From G963665085 sp963665085 (GTDB lineage: Bacteria; Bacteroidota; Bacteroidia; Bacteroidales; JAAAOM01), in assembly GCA_963665085.2 (NCBI GenBank), contig CAXXXS010000001.1, forward strand, positions 4,898,001-4,962,000: DNA of 64,000 nt. The letters are read 5' to 3'. Numbering within the stretch: the stretch's first letter is position 1; every line of letters begins with the position of its first letter. This document shows positions 52,755-60,760 of this stretch, in pieces. The notes under the pieces were generated by a model. It saw nothing but the letters and a program-made list of their open reading frames with translations, was not told the DNA's origin and made no database searches. A program made the position numbers and the translations under genes.

Positions 52755-55661
52755 ATGAAAAAAGCGTTTACTTTTATTTTTCTTTGTGTTTTTGCAATGA
52801 TGTTTGCAAACGCGCAAAAACCTGTTCATACAATTACTGATGCAACAGGTACAGTTACTTGGGGAGATACAGCTGTTTATTTACTAAACGGACTTGTATT
52901 TGTTGAAGATGGTGATACCTTAACTATTGAGGAAGGTGTTATTATTAAGGGTGCTCCTGGTCAGGAAGAGTCTGCTTCGGCATTGGTAGTTGCTAAAGGT
53001 GGAACTATTATTGCTAATGGTACTGCAGCAAATCCAATTGTTTTTACTGCTCAGGTTGATACAATTACTTCACCATCTTCTCAAAGCAATATTCCTACTA
53101 CAACAAGAGGTCTTTGGGGTGGTTTAATCATTTTAGGAAATGGTGTAACTAACCAAACTGGAGCTTCTGCTATTGAAGGAATACCAACTGATGAGCCTCG
53201 TGGTTCTTACGGTTCTGATTCTCCGGAAGCAGATCAGTCTTCAGGATCATTGAAGTATGTTTCAATCCGTCACGGTGGTACTGATATCGGTGAAGGAAAC
53301 GAAATTAATGGTCTCACTTTAGGTGCTGTTGGTTCTGGAACTACTATATCTTATGTTGAGGTGGTTTCAAACAAAGATGACGGAATCGAGTGGTTCGGTG
53401 GTGCTCCAAAATGTGATCACATTCTTGTTTCATTTTGTGCAGACGATTCTTATGACTATGACCAAGGTTTTAGTGGTATGAACCAGTTTATGGTTGCAAT
53501 TCAGGATACTCTTGCTGGTGACCGTCTAGGAGAACATGATGGTGGTGATGAAAATGAAACGGGAAGACCATTTGCACATCCTGTTTTCTCTAACGTAACT
53601 TACATTGGAGCTGGTGCAGATGCAGGTACTAGATTAATTACATTCCGTGATAATGCTGGTGGTGAATATAGAAACTCTATCTTTTTCAACCAGGCAAAAG
53701 GTATCGATATAGAAGATTTAACTACAGATCAAGATAGCTGGGAAAGATTTGAAAGCGATAGTATTGTTATTGCTAACAATGTTTTCTGGAATATTGCTGA
53801 TAATGATACTGCTGCTGTTTTAACAATTAGTGCTTACGAAGCTGATAAAGAAACTAAAAAAGATCCTACAGAGGCTCAAGTTTTAGCTGTTAAAACTCAT
53901 TTTGTTGATAATATGAACCATTTTGTAAACCCAGGCGTATCAATGACTGATCCTGTTCCTGCTACAGCTCAAAATGATACTTCTTATGTTGGAATGGATT
54001 CATTCTTCCAAAAAGTTGGTTATCAAGGAGCTTTTGGTTCTACTAACTGGGCTGCAAACTGGACATTAACTTTTGCGACAAGAACAGTAGTCCCTGAAAA
54101 TACAGTATATGTTTTTGATAACGGAACAGGTGTTGGTGATGATAACTCTGTAAACGAAAAAGTTGTTTGGGATAACGAAACAGTATGGGTTCTTAACGGA
54201 TTTGTATTTGTTAATGCTGGTGATACTTTAGAAATTGAACCAGGAACCATTGTTAAAGGTGCTGCTGGTCAGGAAGAATCTGCTTCTGCCCTTATCGTAG
54301 CTAATGGTGGATATATCAAAGCTGTTGGTACAGCTGATGCTCCAATTATTTTCACTGCTGCTGCAGATGAATTAGATGGAACTATTCCTAACACTACCAG
54401 AGGTTTATGGGGTGGAATCATTATATTAGGTAATGGTGTAACAAATCAAACAGGTTCTTCTGCTATTGAAGGAATACCTACTTCAGAGCCTAGAGGTTCT
54501 TATGGTTCTGATTCTCCAGTTGCTGAACATTCTTCAGGAATTCTAAAATATGTTTCAATCCGTCATGGTGGTACTGATATTGGTGAAGGTAACGAAATCA
54601 ATGGTCTTACTTTAGGTGCTTGTGGTACTGGAACTACTATTTCTTTTGTTGAGATTCTTGCAAACAAAGATGATGGTGTTGAGTGGTTCGGTGGTGCCCC
54701 TCGTTGTGACCATATTATCGCTGCTTACTGTGCTGATGATTCATATGACTATGACCAAGGATTTAGTGGTTATAACCAATTTTTAGTTGCAATTCAAGAT
54801 GCTGATGCTTGTGACCGTTTAGGTGAACATGATGGTGGTGATGAAAATGAAACAGGAAGACCATTTGCACATCCTGTTTTCTCTAACGTAACTTACATTG
54901 GAGCTGGTGCAGATGCTGGAAAAAGATTAATTACTTTCCGTGATAATGCTGGTGGTGAATATAGAAACTCTATCTTCTTCAACCAGGCAAAAGGTATTGA
55001 TATCGAAGATTTAACTACAGATCAAGATAGCTGGGAAAGATTTGAAAGCGATAGTATTGTTATTGCAAATAACATTTTCTGGAACATTGCTGATAATGAT
55101 ACTGCTAAACTTCTAACAGTAAGTGCATACGAAGCTGATAAATCAACAGCAAAAGATCCAACAGATGATCAAGTTGCAGCTGTTAAACAACACTTAATTG
55201 ATAATAATAACAAAATAGTTGATCCAGGTATTACAGTTGATAATCCTACTTTAGCAAACAACTATGAGATAGCTGATTTCACAGCAATGAATAGCTGGTT
55301 TACAGTAACTACTTATGTTGGTGCTTTTGAACCAGATCAAAACTGGGCATTAGGATGGACAGAATCTTTAGGAGATGTTGATGCACAAAATGCTGTTAAA
55401 GTTGGTGTTTTCAATTATAGTGCTCCTTCTGAGAGTGTATCTATTTATCCAAACCCATTTGCTTCATACTTCAGAATTGATTTAGAGGAAAATACTTCTG
55501 CTGTATTAAGAATGTATGATGTAACAGGTAAACAAGTAAAAGTTGTTAACGTAATGAACTCAAATGAATCAATTGATTGTTCAGACTTAAGAACTGGTTT
55601 ATATACTTACTCTGTTGAAATAGATGGTAAATTTGCTTATGGAAAAGCATTAAAGAGATAG
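52755..55661 (+). CDS. T9SS-secreted surface protein with two tandem ~430-residue repeats
   Basis: The 968-residue protein has a signal peptide (KKAFTFIFLCVFAMMFANAQ). Two homologous domains follow (about 30-450 and 462-880), each with GDTLTIEEGVIIKGAPGQEESASAL-like strands, TTRGLWGGLIILGNGVTNQTG, IEGIPTDEPRGSYGSD and SYDYDQGFSGMNQF. The repeated Gly/Asp/Thr-rich strands look like a beta-helix. The C-terminal ~75 residues are a type A T9SS sorting domain (SIYPNPFASYF, MYDVTGKQV, GLYTYSVEIDGK). It should cross the outer membrane through the type IX system and be anchored or released. It is probably co-expressed with the upstream TonB receptor. No catalytic motif is evident. Confidence 0.85.
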   Translation: MKKAFTFIFLCVFAMMFANAQKPVHTITDATGTVTWGDTAVYLLNGLVFVEDGDTLTIEEGVIIKGAPGQEESASALVVAKGGTIIANGTAANPIVFTAQVDTITSPSSQSNIPTTTRGLWGGLIILGNGVTNQTGASAIEGIPTDEPRGSYGSDSPEADQSSGSLKYVSIRHGGTDIGEGNEINGLTLGAVGSGTTISYVEVVSNKDDGIEWFGGAPKCDHILVSFCADDSYDYDQGFSGMNQFMVAIQDTLAGDRLGEHDGGDENETGRPFAHPVFSNVTYIGAGADAGTRLITFRDNAGGEYRNSIFFNQAKGIDIEDLTTDQDSWERFESDSIVIANNVFWNIADNDTAAVLTISAYEADKETKKDPTEAQVLAVKTHFVDNMNHFVNPGVSMTDPVPATAQNDTSYVGMDSFFQKVGYQGAFGSTNWAANWTLTFATRTVVPENTVYVFDNGTGVGDDNSVNEKVVWDNETVWVLNGFVFVNAGDTLEIEPGTIVKGAAGQEESASALIVANGGYIKAVGTADAPIIFTAAADELDGTIPNTTRGLWGGIIILGNGVTNQTGSSAIEGIPTSEPRGSYGSDSPVAEHSSGILKYVSIRHGGTDIGEGNEINGLTLGACGTGTTISFVEILANKDDGVEWFGGAPRCDHIIAAYCADDSYDYDQGFSGYNQFLVAIQDADACDRLGEHDGGDENETGRPFAHPVFSNVTYIGAGADAGKRLITFRDNAGGEYRNSIFFNQAKGIDIEDLTTDQDSWERFESDSIVIANNIFWNIADNDTAKLLTVSAYEADKSTAKDPTDDQVAAVKQHLIDNNNKIVDPGITVDNPTLANNYEIADFTAMNSWFTVTTYVGAFEPDQNWALGWTESLGDVDAQNAVKVGVFNYSAPSESVSIYPNPFASYFRIDLEENTSAVLRMYDVTGKQVKVVNVMNSNESIDCSDLRTGLYTYSVEIDGKFAYGKALKR
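53532..53774 (+). repeat. Intragenic near-identical repeat, unit 1
   Basis: This 243-bp stretch is repeated at 54825-55067, exactly 1293 bp (431 codons) downstream, with roughly a dozen differences by eye. The rest of the two tandem domains is visibly more diverged at the DNA level. Confidence 0.8.
54825..55067 (+). repeat. Intragenic near-identical repeat, unit 2
   Basis: This is the partner of 53532-53774 within the same T9SS-secreted protein gene; it encodes the segment starting EHDGGDENETGRPFAHPVF. Confidence 0.8.
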
Positions 55662-55689
55662 TCAATAGCATATAATGTTAATTATTATG

Positions 55690-55717
55690 AAAGGCGGGTA
55701 TAATCCCGCCTTTTTTT
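55690..55717 (+). terminator. Intrinsic terminator after the T9SS protein gene
   Basis: AAAGGCGGG (55690-55698) and CCCGCCTTT (55705-55713) form a 9-bp GC-rich stem with a 6-nt loop, and the T-run extends to 55717. Confidence 0.9.
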
Positions 55718-55940
55718 ATTTTCTTGAAGTTGTAAAAACTATGATTTACATCCTTTTTCATCAAAGGAACCGAACGCAGTGATCTCATGGACACATTAAA
55801 AACGACTATTAGTGAATAAAAAGGATGGGCCCCAGGATACTCGTAGTTTGCACAAATAGCTAAATACAAAACATCAAGGCGGTTGGGCTTTTGCATTTGC
55901 AACGTCTAATCTTATTTGGTAGCATTTGCTACCATTTAAT
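55718..55940. other. Intergenic region with two inverted repeats
   Basis: No gene is seen. CATCCTTTTT (55749-55758) and AAAAAGGATG (55818-55827) are perfect 10-bp arms around 59 bp. A tight hairpin GGTAGCatttGCTACC lies at 55918-55933, just before the right arm of the inverted duplication. Their role is unknown; a small palindromic element is possible. Confidence 0.4.
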
Positions 55941-55947
55941 AACAATC

Positions 55948-56008
55948 AAAAATTCGTTGATTTAAGATTTAAGAACGGCGATTTTTGATTTTTGAAGACA
56001 ATCAATCT
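55948..56008. repeat. 61-bp target-site duplication of the IS1634-type element, left copy
   Basis: The sequence beginning AAAAATTCGTTGATTTAAGA and ending CAATCAATCT is identical to 57652-57712 and lies directly outside the left inverted repeat of the element. Confidence 0.85.
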
Positions 56009-57651
56009 CCTGAGTTCCGCACTGGGACACCGAAATTAAAAACCGAATAAATTAGCAAGCTGTTTTTGTTCATCGTTTAAAAGAAGAGTTTCTTTAAAGG
56101 TCAAACCACTAGCTGGATCATTGATTTGCACAGCATAAATAGTTTTAGCAATCTCAATAGCTTTTTCAGGACTCATGTTAGATTTTTTTAGCTTGAGCTG
56201 TCTTTCAAGTTCTTTGTAAACTTTGTATGCAACAAAATTGATTGTAATATGAGACTCGATTCTTTTCTGAAGCCTATGATAGATCGGCCTTATTTTCAAG
56301 TCATGCTTTGAAATCCTAAACGCTTTCTCAATTTTCCACAGTTGACCATAATTGCCAATTATTTCTTCTTTAGTTAAAGAAGTATTGGTCAAGTAACCTT
56401 TAAGCCCATCCCAAGCCGCATCTTGATTAAATTTGTCGTAGTCAACATCAATCGTAACATTACCTTGCAGCTTTAAATATTTATTGTACCCACGATTGTT
56501 TATTGAAGATTTTGTTAATTTTCCAGACTTGACTTTTTGTTCCAGTTTCATCAGCCCTCTTTCTCTATTATGCCGATCCTTTTTTGCTCTTCTTTCTGTG
56601 TACCCCAAAATTAACTTTGTACCATCTTCTTTATGGATAGTTGTACTGGTTTTATCTTTCAATTTCTGAGCAAGTATTTTTTCTTTAATAGCCTCACTTT
56701 CGTTTTTAATACGTGCTCCAAGAATAAACTCATAGCCTTTGTCTTGTAGTTCTTTAACATTTGCTGATGATAGTAAGCCAGAGTCTGCAATAACAATTAG
56801 TTTTTCCAGGTCATATTTGTCTTTGAAAGTATCAATTATAGGAAGCATTGTATGTCCTTCGAACTTGTTGCCTTCATGTATCTCATACGCCAATGGATAC
56901 CCTTCAATACCAACAAGCAGCCCCAATACAATTTGGGGATTTTGATGTTTACCTTCCTTGGAAAATCCTCGCTTTCTAATTTCATCTTCATCATCAATCT
57001 GAAAATAAATGGTTGTAACATCATAAAAAACAACACTAATAATACCGCCAAGTATTTTCTTGGTATGGTTATAACTAATTTGTTGAAGTATTTCCTTTTG
57101 ATCAGAATAGATCTTATCCAGATACCTGTATATCCGATCCTCTTTTATATCAATGGAAAAATATCGGTGAAGGTATTGTGCGGTTTTTAGTTTGCTGGCT
57201 GGATACGATAAACGAACTAAAACCAATTGCTTTAGCAAATCACTACATACATTATCAAAACCAATTTCAGAATAGATTTTGCCAAGCAAAAGGTGTATTC
57301 CTTCAACTGAAATATTTTTAATGCTTTGTTTGACAGCATCTTTGAAATCTAGGCCTGTAAAATTAATTGTTTTCTGACCTTCATAGTGTTGTATAAAATC
57401 CAAACCTTGTTGATAAAGCAGACTGATTTTAGTTGGGTCTGAAGAACTACCAATGGTTTTAACCATTTTGTAATTTCCCGAACTTTTATCGATAACCTGT
57501 ATACTTACGACACCACTTTTGTTCTTCTTTTTTCTTACAAACATGATGTAAATATACACCTGGGACACCCAAAACGCCAACATAAAAAACATTATTGAAT
57601 TGACTAAGTGAGTTTTAACGATTTTGCCCTCAAAAAAGTGCGGAACTCAGG
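56009..57651 (-). mobile_element. IS1634-type (IS4 superfamily) insertion sequence, complete
   Basis: The 1643-bp element has terminal inverted repeats CCTGAGTTCCGCACT at both ends (56009 inward, and the reverse complement ending at 57651). It carries one full-length DDE transposase gene and is flanked by 61-bp direct repeats. The IS1634/IS1549 group is known for unusually long, variable target duplications, so the flanks support the family call and indicate an insertion recent enough to keep them identical. Confidence 0.88.
56036..57544 (-). CDS. IS1634-family transposase
   Basis: From ATG 57544 the protein has 502 residues; an upstream ATG at 57592 adds 16 hydrophobic residues that do not belong to the family. 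The DDE residues are in VVFYDVTTIYFQ, KLIVIADSGLLS and KIEKAFRISKHDLKIRPIYH, the last being the typical E-x-x-F-R-x-x-K signature. GFSKEGKHQNPQIVLGLLV and YPLAYEIHEGN are also characteristic. No frameshift or internal stop is seen, so it should be active. It is transcribed leftward within the element. Confidence 0.9.
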   Translation of the reverse strand: MFVRKKKNKSGVVSIQVIDKSSGNYKMVKTIGSSSDPTKISLLYQQGLDFIQHYEGQKTINFTGLDFKDAVKQSIKNISVEGIHLLLGKIYSEIGFDNVCSDLLKQLVLVRLSYPASKLKTAQYLHRYFSIDIKEDRIYRYLDKIYSDQKEILQQISYNHTKKILGGIISVVFYDVTTIYFQIDDEDEIRKRGFSKEGKHQNPQIVLGLLVGIEGYPLAYEIHEGNKFEGHTMLPIIDTFKDKYDLEKLIVIADSGLLSSANVKELQDKGYEFILGARIKNESEAIKEKILAQKLKDKTSTTIHKEDGTKLILGYTERRAKKDRHNRERGLMKLEQKVKSGKLTKSSINNRGYNKYLKLQGNVTIDVDYDKFNQDAAWDGLKGYLTNTSLTKEEIIGNYGQLWKIEKAFRISKHDLKIRPIYHRLQKRIESHITINFVAYKVYKELERQLKLKKSNMSPEKAIEIAKTIYAVQINDPASGLTFKETLLLNDEQKQLANLFGF

Positions 57652-57712
57652 AAAAATTCGTTGATTTAAGATTTAAGAACGGCGATTTTTGATTTTTGAA
57701 GACAATCAATCT
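57652..57712. repeat. 61-bp target-site duplication of the IS1634-type element, right copy
   Basis: It is identical to 55948-56008 and starts directly after the right inverted repeat at 57651. Only one copy of this sequence is present at the corresponding place in the left arm (with an 8-bp difference), confirming that it was duplicated by the insertion. Confidence 0.85.
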
Positions 57713-57751
57713 CATAATCCTTTTTCTTTCACTTCGAAAATCTGAAATCAT

Positions 57752-59302
57752 CCCTTACTTCCGCAACAAATATTTCGCAATAATTTGAAAAGTCTTGATA
57801 AATAAGACCTGCAAGTGAATGCAGGTCTCGAAAATTTTCACCTATTTAGGTGTGTGAACAAAATTTTCGATTCAAATGTAACGCCATTTGGTGGTATACA
57901 CCTAATACATAAGCAACTTTTTGCACATGGCGCAATTGATTTTATTGATAATCAACTTGGTGCAAGGGTAAAAACAATAGGCTATAATTACTCCGATATT
58001 TTATTGAGCCGGATTTACACCGCTTTCTGTGGCGGCACTGCTACTGAAGATGTAAATTATCTTAAAGAAAACACATTAAAAAACCTTAAAGGGATCTCAA
58101 CACCTTCTGCCGACACCATTCTACGAAGTGACATAGAACTCTCTGTACCATGCGAATACATAGAAACGACCCCGGGCATAATAAATAAAATAAATGTCAA
58201 TACCAGGATGAATAAATTTTTGGTCGACAGTGCAGTAGAATTCAAACAACTTGATCCTAACGCAGAGGATTTAGTTTATGATTTTGATCACCAGTTTATC
58301 GCTGCCGACAAATACGATGCGGAATATAGCTACAAAAACAAAAAGGAATATTTCCCTGGGGTAGCTACTATCTCAAACATACCAGTCTATATCGAAGGGC
58401 GAAATGGTAACTGCAATGTTAAAACAGCACAGTTATCGACGCATAAAAGGGCATTAAAGCTATTGGCAGACAGAGGGGTAAAACCTCGCTATGCCCGTAT
58501 GGACTGCGGTTCATATATTAAAGAAGTCACAGACTATTTTCATGGGGAAAATATTTTATTTTCAATAAGAGCTTCAAATTCAGAGACCTTGTTGACAATG
58601 GCTGCCGATACTGAAAACTGGAAACCCTGCACCATAAATTTTCAGGATATGGAGGTGAATAGTTTCAAATATCGATTTGGGAACTTCGAACACCGTATTG
58701 TTGCTTATCGTATGCCGAACAGAACCGGTCAAAGCTCAGTTTTTACTAACGATGCTAAAAACTACTTGTTCATTATTACCAATGATTGGAATATTTCCGA
58801 AAAAGAAGCAATCATATTTTACAACAAACGTGGCGGTAGCGAACGGGTTTTCGATATACAAAACAATGACTTTAACTGGAATTCAATGCCCCATAGTTTC
58901 CTCGAAGAAAATACTGTTTATCTGATAATCATGGCCATTGCCCATATAATATATAAGTGGGGGCTAAATATATTTGCCGGAATTGTTAATGGTCTCACTA
59001 AAACATCCAGGCTTAAAAAGTTTATTTTTCGGTTTATTGCCACTGTGGCAAAGTTTACACGTAGCGGACGAAGAACCATTGTACACCTGGCAACAAACAA
59101 CCAAAAGCTGATTCAGATATCCAATTCATCATAATAGAACGACTTCTTGGTCTTTTCGGCTTCCCCTCAACAGCCTTAATAAAGTGGGTAAGGGAAACTG
59201 TGCAACGAAATAAGCAAAAAGCACTCTTAATAACTGCACAAGCAATTTATTTCGTGCAATTTGCGTAATTTGTGGTTAAAGAAAAAATTTGCGGATTTTA
59301 GG
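57752..59302 (+). mobile_element. IS1380-type insertion sequence, complete
   Basis: The 1551-bp element is bounded by TCAT on both sides (57748-57751 and 59303-59306), a 4-bp duplication as expected for IS1380. Its ends carry similar termini (CC...TCCGCAA read inward from either side). The uninterrupted site is seen in the left arm (near 38364), where one TCAT joins the two flanks, which proves the insertion boundaries. Confidence 0.85.
57815..59134 (+). CDS. IS1380-family transposase
   Basis: The frame from GTG 57815 has 439 codons. A GTG at 57854, just before NKIFDSNVTPFGGIHLIHK, matches the family start better, so the N-terminus is uncertain. DDE residues are in DLVYDFDHQFI, YARMDCGSYI and NKRGGSERVFDI, followed by DFNWNSMPH. 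No internal stop is present. The region around both GTGs is covered by strong hairpins (57805-57828 and 57828-57870), a common device to block translation of transcripts entering from outside. Confidence 0.88.
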   Translation: MNAGLENFHLFRCVNKIFDSNVTPFGGIHLIHKQLFAHGAIDFIDNQLGARVKTIGYNYSDILLSRIYTAFCGGTATEDVNYLKENTLKNLKGISTPSADTILRSDIELSVPCEYIETTPGIINKINVNTRMNKFLVDSAVEFKQLDPNAEDLVYDFDHQFIAADKYDAEYSYKNKKEYFPGVATISNIPVYIEGRNGNCNVKTAQLSTHKRALKLLADRGVKPRYARMDCGSYIKEVTDYFHGENILFSIRASNSETLLTMAADTENWKPCTINFQDMEVNSFKYRFGNFEHRIVAYRMPNRTGQSSVFTNDAKNYLFIITNDWNISEKEAIIFYNKRGGSERVFDIQNNDFNWNSMPHSFLEENTVYLIIMAIAHIIYKWGLNIFAGIVNGLTKTSRLKKFIFRFIATVAKFTRSGRRTIVHLATNNQKLIQISNSS

Positions 59303-59653
59303 TCATCAATCGAAAATCATAAATTAAATCTTCATTCTTTTCTGCATCAAAGCAGCACGACTTCTACTTTTTTATGATAAAAAATAAACATTGGCCACCG
59401 CCCTTCCGATACCATCCGGTTTCCTGTTTTCGTTTTGCCGGTCTCCCAATTTTCACCCTTGAGACATATCCACTTTTATCACTTTAACGTCAAAACCAAT
59501 CAAATTCAAATCTATTCTTATCGTTTTCAAGTCTGCAAAAAAGATTGAAATTAAATCCTACAACTTTGATGTCATAAAATATAAGTCAGACGATAAGCCC
59601 TGTACTTATTAATGAGAATAAAGGATTTAGTAATTAATTTTAATAATAATTGT
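59303..59653. other. Upstream region of the right-copy outer-membrane protein gene
   Basis: This ~350 bp is part of the right arm and matches 38014-38364 in reverse with few differences. It has no gene. A GC-richer stretch (about 59395-59455, with ACCGGTC-type words) is unusual for the region and shared by both arms; it presumably contains the promoter and leader of the outer-membrane protein gene. Confidence 0.45.
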
Positions 59654-60169
59654 ATGAAACGATTAAATGTAGCTTTAAAAATTATCAGTTTTGTTTTTGT
59701 TGCAGCCGCCTTTTCTTTTTCTGCAAAAGCACAAGATTCAAAAGTTCTAGGTGGTTTAGGATTAAACTACACTTCTGATATTGGAAGTGTTGGGATAACT
59801 GCCAAGGGTGTTTATATGATTGATGAAAACTGGGAAGGTTCTGCTGGTTTTACATACTTATTCGAAAATAACTACACAAATTGGTCGATGTTGGATCTTG
59901 ATGGTCATTATGTTTTTAGTTCTGATGATAAAAAAGCATTTTATGGACTTGCTGGATTAAACTTCACTTTCTGGAAATTTGATTACAGTTATAGTTATGG
60001 ATATTATATCGATGATTATAGCATAAATGGGACTGAGGTAGGAATTAATTTAGGAGCAGGAGGACGTTTTAAAATTACAGATGATCTAAGCGTATTTGGT
60101 GAAGCAAAGTATACTTTTGGAGGATTCAATTTCTTAACTCTTGGAGCTGGTGTACTATACCATTTTTAA
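59654..60169 (+). CDS. Outer-membrane beta-barrel protein, right copy
   Basis: The 171-residue protein starts at ATG 59654 directly with a signal peptide ending SAKAQ, followed by aromatic beta strands ending GAGVLYHF. It is the same as the left copy except for two residues (Leu for Ser in the signal peptide, Tyr for Phe in LGLNY). Both copies appear intact and carry the same upstream region, so both may be expressed. It is followed by the palindrome cluster and a LytTR gene in the same order as the left arm. Confidence 0.85.
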   Translation: MKRLNVALKIISFVFVAAAFSFSAKAQDSKVLGGLGLNYTSDIGSVGITAKGVYMIDENWEGSAGFTYLFENNYTNWSMLDLDGHYVFSSDDKKAFYGLAGLNFTFWKFDYSYSYGYYIDDYSINGTEVGINLGAGGRFKITDDLSVFGEAKYTFGGFNFLTLGAGVLYHF

Positions 60170-60214
60170 AAACAATTCATAGTGAGAGGATGTCACGAAA
60201 GTCATTTGATTATA

Positions 60215-60299
60215 AACTCTGTCAGGTTCTTCGAACTCTGACAGGTAATAAATCAATAAATTACCAAAACCTGACAGAGTCGTAAGACCTGTCAGAGTT
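60215..60299. repeat. Cluster of CTGTCAG/CTGACAG palindromes, right copy
   Basis: It has the same organisation as 37371-37450 in reverse. The outer edge differs between copies: ATAAACTCTGTCAGG here against TTTATTACCTGTCAGG in the left copy, so this cluster is the most variable part of the arms. Confidence 0.7.
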
Positions 60300-60390
60300 A
60301 CTTTTAAAACCTTCTTTTTTCAATCAGAACAAAATCTATCTGAGCAAAAATCCAATAAAATTAATTTTTCCCCGGTCTAAAAATAACACG

Positions 60391-60744
60391 ATGCCAGAAA
60401 CCAAAGAAAAACTAGTATTGTCAACACGTGATTTTTATTATATCGTGCAGGTTGAAGACATAATCTTTTGCAAAAGTGAAAATAGTTATACTACTTTTTA
60501 TTTGGTAAATGGTGAAGAAATTAAAGTATCTGTCTCTATTAAAAACATCGAAAAAACATTAGACAGCAACGTGTTTGTACGCCCTCATCAATCGTACCTT
60601 GTAAATGTTCAACACATAAAATATATTAGAAAAAATAATAAAGGAGATATGGTTCTTAATAATGGCAAAACCATTACCATTAGTTCGAGACGAAAAAATG
60701 ATGTATTAAATTTTTTGTCAAATATTAAACAGATAAAATCATAA
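60391..60744 (+). CDS. Stand-alone LytTR DNA-binding protein, right copy
   Basis: The 117-residue protein is identical to the left copy at 36924-37277: one LytTR domain, no receiver, no membrane part. It is on the same strand as the outer-membrane protein gene 220 bp upstream. It converges with the exported protein gene at 60761 (16 bp between stops). A repressor or activator of its own block is a simple hypothesis; LytTR proteins bind direct repeats, and the palindrome cluster upstream is a candidate site. Confidence 0.85.
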   Translation: MPETKEKLVLSTRDFYYIVQVEDIIFCKSENSYTTFYLVNGEEIKVSVSIKNIEKTLDSNVFVRPHQSYLVNVQHIKYIRKNNKGDMVLNNGKTITISSRRKNDVLNFLSNIKQIKS

Positions 60745-60760
60745 GGGCTGTTACTTTGTT

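Noticed and set aside
57545..57592. Upstream start of the IS1634-type transposase
   Set aside because: The 16 added residues are hydrophobic and unlike the family; ATG 57544 gives the canonical FVRKKK start.
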